Both the position numbers and the translations under genes were made by a program. Of a DNA stretch of 64,000 nt, positions 59,076-64,000 are shown piece after piece (the stretch's first letter is position 1; the number at the start of each line of letters is the position of its first letter). Source of the stretch: an uncultured Anaerolineaceae bacterium (GTDB lineage Bacteria > Chloroflexota > Anaerolineae > Anaerolineales > Anaerolineaceae); assembly GCA_927443345.1 (NCBI GenBank), contig CAKMKJ010000002.1:62001-126000 (forward strand). Direction: 5' to 3'. The notes beneath the pieces are model-generated. The model was given only the letters and a program-made list of their open reading frames with translations. It searched no databases and was not told the DNA's origin.

Positions 59076-62000
59076 CTATTCGGCTAACGGTTCAATAGGT
59101 GCCGCACCGTCGAGGTCAACAACTTCTTCAACCACCGCAGCTTTATCTCCCGGCAAAGTAAATCGGCCATGCACAAAACCCGTTCCTGCAGGGATGAGCT
59201 TGCCAATGATCACGTTTTCTTTTAGTCCGAACAGCGGATCTTCCGTAGACGCAATAGCGGCTCCAGCCAACACCTTGATGGTGTGTTGGAAGGATGCTGC
59301 AGACAAGAAGGAATCAGTACTCAACGAAGCCTTGGTCACACCTAACAGGATTTCAACAAATCTTGCAGGTTGCTTGCCTTCAGCGATAAGTTTCTCGTTG
59401 GTGGCTTTGATTTCAAGGCGGTCAATCACATCCATGGGCAGGTAATGTGAATCACCTGGTCGAATGACCTGCACTTTTCCAACCATCTTGCGGATGATCA
59501 CTTCAAAATGTTTGTCATTGATGTTCTGGCCCTGGGCACGATACACTTTTTGTACTTCAGTCATTAAATAGATCTGGGCAGCTTCACGGCCTTTGATCTT
59601 CAAGATGGTATGTGGATTGATGGAACCTTCAGTTAAAGGCTCGCCAGCTTCCACTGATTGTCCATCACGGATGATTAGGCGTGAGGTGCTCGGAATTTCA
59701 TATTCTTCACTTTCACGCTGTTCATAAGAAACGATCACTTTACGTTTTTCAACACGTACACGACCGTTATGTTGTGCAGTGATTTGTGCTTCACCGAAAT
59801 CGGCGATCACATCTCCCATGGCGACATTGGTCTCGTCTTTGGCGAGAATGTTCCAATCACCTGGCACTTCATATTCATCAGAGACCATTTCACTGTGTTC
59901 GACTCTGACTATCCGTTGATCAGTGGTGCGTTCTGTTTGAAGCAAGCTGGCAACACCAGCAATGCTTGAGACCACCGCTTCACCTTTGGGCATACGGCGG
60001 GCTTCAAACAACTCTTCAACACGGGGCAGACCGGTTGTGATATCTCCACCGGAGGCAACACCACCCGTGTGGAAGGTACGCAGGGTCAACTGTGTGCCAG
60101 GCTCACCGATAGATTGAGCAGCCACGACACCGACAGCAGAACCGAGTACAACCAATTCACCACGGCCTAAATCCATACCATAACATTTGGCGCAAATACC
60201 GTGAATAAGTGAGCAGGTCATGGCTGAGCGGACATAAACCTTGTCAACGCCAGCAGCCATTACCTTGCGAACCATTTCATGATCAAATAATTGATCGCGT
60301 TCACCAATCACTTCACCAGTTTTCGGATCAACGACTCGCGCAGCAATTGAACGTCCAAAAAGGCGCTCGCCGAGGTTCTGACCTGCAACATCATCTTCCT
60401 TACGAATCCAGATGCCATCTTCAGTGCCGCAGTCAACCTCATTGATAATAATGTCTTGTGCAATATCAACGAGACGGCGAGTCAGGTAACCTGCATCTGC
60501 AGTACGCAGAGCGGTATCAGCCAGACCTTTACGGGCACCATGAGTCGAGATGAAGTATTCGAGAGCCGTTAAACCTTCGCGGAAGTTTGAGGTGATCGGC
60601 AAACGGATAATACGTCCGGAGGGATCAGCCATCAAACCGCGCATACCAGCCAACTGGGCAATTGGTCCGAATCCACCTTTGGTGGCTCCGGAGTTGGCCA
60701 TGGTTGACAGGTTTCCATTGGGATCCATGTGCTTGCGCACAGAATCACCAACTTCTTTGGTAGTATCTTGCCAAACTTTGATGACCTGTTCATTACGTTC
60801 TTGTTCGGTCAACAGACCACGGCGATAGCCCTTGTTAATCTGGTCCACTTCAGATTGTGAAGCAGCCAGGATGGCAGCTTTTTCTTCTGGGACTGAAATA
60901 TCAGCCACAGCGATGGTAATACCAGATTTCATGGCATATTGGAAACCAATATCCTTGATATTATCTGCAACTTCAGTAGTCACTGATTCACCGCAGATGT
61001 CATAAACATCAGCGATTAAGTTTTTTATACTTGTTTTTTCAAGTACACGGTTGTCAAACTGAACTTCCGGTGGCAAAATGCGGTTGAACAATACACGGCC
61101 AACCGTCGTTTTAATCATACGGGTTTCAGGTTTTTCAAGACGCACATGGTCATCAGAATACCATGTAAATAGTTTGACATTGACATCGGTATGCAGTTCA
61201 ATCTGCTCTAATTGATAGGCCAAATCTACTTCATCGATATCTGCAAAAGCGCGTCCGTCGCCTTTATGATTACGATTGTCTTCCATGGTCATATAATAAA
61301 CACCCAAAACCATATCTTTACCTGGGCTAATGATAGGCTCTCCATCGGCGGGTTTCAACAGGTTCTTGGAAGAAAGCATCAAAGTACGTGCTTCACGCAC
61401 TGCTTTTTCTGATAGAGGCACATGCACAGCCATCTGATCGCCATCGAAGTCAGCATTGAAAGCGGTAGTAACCAATGGATGCAATTGAATGGCGCTGCCT
61501 TCGATCAGGATAGGCTCAAAAGCCTGGATACCCAAACGGTGAAGGGTTGGTGCACGGTTCAACAGAACGGGTCTCTCCTTGATAACTTCTTCAAGGACTT
61601 CGTAAACTTCAGGGCGGTTGCGTTCAATGAAGCGGCGAGCGCCTTTGACGTTGGCTGCATAGCTGTGAGCGACCAGGCGTGATATCACGAAGGGTCTGAA
61701 AAGTTCCAGAGCCATCGATTTCGGTAAACCGCATTGATATAGTTTCAACTGGGGACCAACCACGATTACAGAACGGCCTGAGTAATCAACACGTTTACCC
61801 AACAGGTTACGACGGAAGCGGCCTTTCTTGCCTTTGAGCATATCGCTCAAAGATTTTAGCTCGCGGCGTCCACGGCGAGAAAGTGCCTTACCGCGCTGTG
61901 AGTTGTCAATCAGAGAGTCAACAGCTTCCTGGAGCATACGTTTTTCATTGCGGACGATTACATCCGGTGCACCAAGTTCCAACAGTCTTTTCAGACGGTT

Positions 62001-63329
62001 GTTGCGGTTGATCACACGGCGATAAAGGTCGTTCATGTCAGAAGTCGCGAAACGTCCGCCATCCAACGGAACCATCGGGCGTAAATCAGGAGGAATAACC
62101 GGTAAAACGGTTAAGATCATCCACTCGGGCCGATTGCCCGATCGGCGGAAGGATTCAACCACTTTCAAACGAGTGGTGGCTTTTTTTCGTTTCTGTTTGC
62201 TTTTTGAGGTCCGAACTTCTGTCCACAAGTCAGCAGAAAGTTTTTCGAGGTCAAGCCGGCGCAGCACATCATAGAATGCTTCTGCACCCATATCAGCCCT
62301 GAAAACTTGTCCCCAGCGGGATTTCAGCTCGCGGTAGCGGCTTTCGGTTAAAAAGGTAAACGGATGAAGCTCTTGCAGTTCATCACGTAAATGTGAATTC
62401 TGGTCTTGTGAAACGCTGGAAGAATCTTCAAGTGAATTACGCAGGGTTTCCATCACTTCATCGGCTTCAGCTTTGATGGTTTCAATGCTCATCTTGATTT
62501 GTTCAAGATCGCGCTGCAATTCCTTCTTGAATTCACTTTCAATCTCTTCAAGACTTTCTTTGACCGCTTTTTGCACGCTAGAAATATGCTTAGAATTGAC
62601 GGTGTCGCCAATATCTGCAATCATTACATCAGCAGCAGTGAAATCAATTTTTTTCTTCAAGACCTGACCCATTTTCTCGGTCAGCATCTTTTCGAGAGCT
62701 TGTCCTTCTTGAATAACAGGTTCGAGGCGTGAAGCTGTTAGTTCGTCAGCCTTAGACTCGATATCAGCCTTTTTCTGCATGAATTCTGCGATTTTCTTAT
62801 CGCGGCCTGTTTTTACATCCAAAATTTTGGTGTTAATTGAGCTCGCCTGTGCACGTTCAGTGTCATTAATTTCGTCTTCAAGTCGTTTCAATGCCTTTTG
62901 ACGGGCATCGTCATCAACGAATGTGACGATATATTGAGCGAAATACAAAACGCGATCTAGGTTACGGCGAGAGATATCCAGCAGCAAACCGAGATATGAA
63001 GGGATACGGCGCGTGTACCAGATGTGGGCCACAGGCGTGGCCAAATCGATGTGCCCCATGCGCTCACGGCGAACCGAAGCTCGGGTAACTTCTACACCGC
63101 ACTTATCACAGATAATGCCTTTGTAACGTGGATTCTTGTATTTGCCGCAGTAACATTGATAATCACGTGAGGGGCCAAAAATGGCTTCACAGAACAATCC
63201 GTCCTTTTCAGGGCGCAAACGGCGATAATTGATGGTCTCTGGCTTCAAGACCTCCCCATACGACCAACTTCTGATGGTCTCAGGTGATGCGAGGTTAATC
63301 CTTAGAGCTACTAAACTTTTTGTTTCCAC
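59076..63329 (-). CDS. rpoC: DNA-directed RNA polymerase subunit beta-prime
   Basis: The 1417-residue subunit has the N-terminal zinc ribbon ([20 protein letters not shown]), the catalytic [16 protein letters not shown] with the three Mg-binding aspartates, the bridge helix and trigger-loop region ([19 protein letters not shown]) and the second zinc site ([13 protein letters not shown]). Residues about 140-310 form a charged, coiled-coil-like insert in the N-terminal part that is not in E. coli. The start is GTG 63329 behind AGGAGG. rpoB is not directly upstream; a histidine kinase gene is there instead. The extended -10 and leader hairpin show that rpoC has its own promoter. Confidence 0.97.
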   Translation of the reverse strand: METKSLVALRINLASPETIRSWSYGEVLKPETINYRRLRPEKDGLFCEAIFGPSRDYQCYCGKYKNPRYKGIICDKCGVEVTRASVRRERMGHIDLATPVAHIWYTRRIPSYLGLLLDISRRNLDRVLYFAQYIVTFVDDDARQKALKRLEDEINDTERAQASSINTKILDVKTGRDKKIAEFMQKKADIESKADELTASRLEPVIQEGQALEKMLTEKMGQVLKKKIDFTAADVMIADIGDTVNSKHISSVQKAVKESLEEIESEFKKELQRDLEQIKMSIETIKAEADEVMETLRNSLEDSSSVSQDQNSHLRDELQELHPFTFLTESRYRELKSRWGQVFRADMGAEAFYDVLRRLDLEKLSADLWTEVRTSKSKQKRKKATTRLKVVESFRRSGNRPEWMILTVLPVIPPDLRPMVPLDGGRFATSDMNDLYRRVINRNNRLKRLLELGAPDVIVRNEKRMLQEAVDSLIDNSQRGKALSRRGRRELKSLSDMLKGKKGRFRRNLLGKRVDYSGRSVIVVGPQLKLYQCGLPKSMALELFRPFVISRLVAHSYAANVKGARRFIERNRPEVYEVLEEVIKERPVLLNRAPTLHRLGIQAFEPILIEGSAIQLHPLVTTAFNADFDGDQMAVHVPLSEKAVREARTLMLSSKNLLKPADGEPIISPGKDMVLGVYYMTMEDNRNHKGDGRAFADIDEVDLAYQLEQIELHTDVNVKLFTWYSDDHVRLEKPETRMIKTTVGRVLFNRILPPEVQFDNRVLEKTSIKNLIADVYDICGESVTTEVADNIKDIGFQYAMKSGITIAVADISVPEEKAAILAASQSEVDQINKGYRRGLLTEQERNEQVIKVWQDTTKEVGDSVRKHMDPNGNLSTMANSGATKGGFGPIAQLAGMRGLMADPSGRIIRLPITSNFREGLTALEYFISTHGARKGLADTALRTADAGYLTRRLVDIAQDIIINEVDCGTEDGIWIRKEDDVAGQNLGERLFGRSIAARVVDPKTGEVIGERDQLFDHEMVRKVMAAGVDKVYVRSAMTCSLIHGICAKCYGMDLGRGELVVLGSAVGVVAAQSIGEPGTQLTLRTFHTGGVASGGDITTGLPRVEELFEARRMPKGEAVVSSIAGVASLLQTERTTDQRIVRVEHSEMVSDEYEVPGDWNILAKDETNVAMGDVIADFGEAQITAQHNGRVRVEKRKVIVSYEQRESEEYEIPSTSRLIIRDGQSVEAGEPLTEGSINPHTILKIKGREAAQIYLMTEVQKVYRAQGQNINDKHFEVIIRKMVGKVQVIRPGDSHYLPMDVIDRLEIKATNEKLIAEGKQPARFVEILLGVTKASLSTDSFLSAASFQHTIKVLAGAAIASTEDPLFGLKENVIIGKLIPAGTGFVHGRFTLPGDKAAVVEEVVDLDGAAPIEPLAE

Positions 63330-63373
63330 TAAACGCCTCCTGTTGGGAATCCTGGAGCTATTAAAACGCGTAG

Positions 63374-63401
63374 CAGCGCACGGACTATTGTTCTTGCGCT
63401 G
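63374..63401 (-). promoter_or_regulatory. Hairpin in the rpoC leader
   Basis: CAGCGCA pairs with TGCGCTG around a 14-nt loop, about 45 nt before the rpoC start. No T-tract follows. It is a possible site for autoregulation or RNA stability. Confidence 0.5.
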
Positions 63402-63445
63402 GTTAACTGAGGTGGGTGCAGTCTATAAAAATCATGCAACCAAAA

Positions 63446-63454
63446 ATTATACCA
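63446..63454 (-). promoter_or_regulatory. Extended -10 promoter of rpoC
   Basis: TGgTATAAT on the minus strand is a perfect extended -10. Predicted transcription from about 63439 gives a leader of about 110 nt. Confidence 0.65.
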
Positions 63455-63468
63455 CTTTTTTCGGGAAA

Positions 63469-64000
63469 TCAACGGGCAATTTCTTTTTCCGGTTTATCAA
63501 TTTGAGTGATCGGCACTTGCAAGAAGAAGGTACTCCCCTTACCCAATGTGCTGACAGCCCACACCTTTCCATGGTGCCGCTCAGCAATGGATTTTACAAT
63601 GGATAAACCTAAACCAGAACCTTTAAGCCCGCCACTATCTTTACTGCCATTACGGCTAAGCTTGTCAAAGATCTTGTCGATATCCAACGGTGCAATCCCT
63701 GGTCCATGATCTTGAATCTCAAAAACCACATTCTCAGGGTTGACTTGCAATCTCAATGCAATCTTTCCGCCTAACGGAGAGAACTTGATGGCATTATCCA
63801 ACAGATTATAGAGTGCTTGCTGAAGAAGAGCTTTATCTGCATCAATTTCAAGGCTTTGAGCTATTGTCAGTTCTCGCATGATTTGAACCTTGCGCTGGGT
63901 TGCCAGTGGCTGCAGCACCTTCATCACTTCGTCAAACAACTCCATAGGTGCTATCTTCTCAAGTTGCAGAACGCTGCCTGATTCAATTCTTCCGAGATCA
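63469..64000 (-). CDS. Sensor histidine kinase, C-terminal part
   Basis: The frame is open to the window edge, so the N-terminal sensor part is missing. The visible part begins with the end of the dimerisation domain (DLGRIESGSVLQLEKI) and continues into the HATPase domain: N-box LYNLLDNAIKFSP, G1 DHGPGIAP, F-box IFDKLSR and G2 GLKGSGLGLSIVKSIA. It autophosphorylates using ATP in two-component signalling. The response regulator is not visible. The gene ends 15 nt before the -10 element of rpoC. Confidence 0.93.
   Translation of the reverse strand, partial: DLGRIESGSVLQLEKIAPMELFDEVMKVLQPLATQRKVQIMRELTIAQSLEIDADKALLQQALYNLLDNAIKFSPLGGKIALRLQVNPENVVFEIQDHGPGIAPLDIDKIFDKLSRNGSKDSGGLKGSGLGLSIVKSIAERHHGKVWAVSTLGKGSTFFLQVPITQIDKPEKEIAR

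Noticed and set aside
1-64000. tRNA, rRNA, CRISPR arrays, insertion sequences and prophage genes
   Set aside because: Scanning the gaps by eye showed none. Intergenic regions are short and filled by promoters, leaders and terminators.

Overview
This window reads as a stretch of core bacterial chromosome. Base composition is moderate and slightly AT-rich. No tRNA, rRNA, CRISPR, transposase or phage gene is visible. Several protein traits point to a Chloroflexota lineage, probably Anaerolineae-like: an RSH protein with both a hydrolase HD site and an acidic EFDD synthetase motif, a peptidyl-prolyl isomerase with a long Thr/Pro-rich linker, a long beta-prime subunit with a coiled-coil-like insert, and many short extended -10 promoters. 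The lineage is inferred from protein character, not from a marker gene. The substrate-binding protein, amylases and permeases suggest a heterotroph that uses maltodextrin-like sugars.

Layout. 1-2.4 kb: the rlmN end, ftsY, and prfB with a programmed +1 frameshift, closed by a branched inverted-repeat element. 2.5-9.9 kb: pfkA (minus), then plus-strand genes for a multi-cluster Fe-S flavoprotein, a DAO-family oxidase, a HAD phosphatase and the RelA/SpoT homologue. 10-16.2 kb: VKOR, a small DUF1540-like protein, convergent MFS and MATE transporters, and the rpsF-ssb-rpsR-PPIase operon with a likely S6:S18-binding leader. 16.3-22.7 kb: rnc-smc and threonine synthase on minus, scpA on plus. 22.8-32.2 kb: aldo/keto reductase pair, zinc-ribbon protein, mutS, and a minus operon fmt-ketopantoate reductase-GH13 amylase-membrane protein. 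32.2-37.1 kb: a small pair with a glutaredoxin, an ECF sigma factor with a small membrane protein, a membrane-anchored subtilase and a monoglyceride-lipase-like hydrolase. 37.1-43.8 kb: a serine hydroxymethyltransferase-GcvT fusion behind a structured leader, an aminotransferase, a TGS/uridine-kinase fusion and a small membrane protein. 43.8-53 kb: a maltose-type ABC locus with LacI regulator, MalE, two MalF/MalG pairs and a secreted amylase; one MalF is fused to a GT39-like membrane glycosyltransferase domain. 53-64 kb: LipM-like acyltransferase, SanA/YdcF protein, HD protein, TIM-barrel/NTF2 protein, gyrA-like subunit, rpoC (without rpoB next to it) and the C-terminal part of a histidine kinase.

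The most unusual observations are the glycosyltransferase-MalF fusion, the SHMT-GcvT fusion with what looks like a decayed extra GcvT segment and a terminator-containing leader, and six genes whose consensus -10 box lies only 6-8 nt before the start codon, which predicts leaderless mRNAs. Also notable are the RSH motif combination, the GyrA-like protein with a degenerate GyrA box and Gln at the quinolone-binding serine position, and the subtilase/ECF-sigma/small membrane protein cluster.
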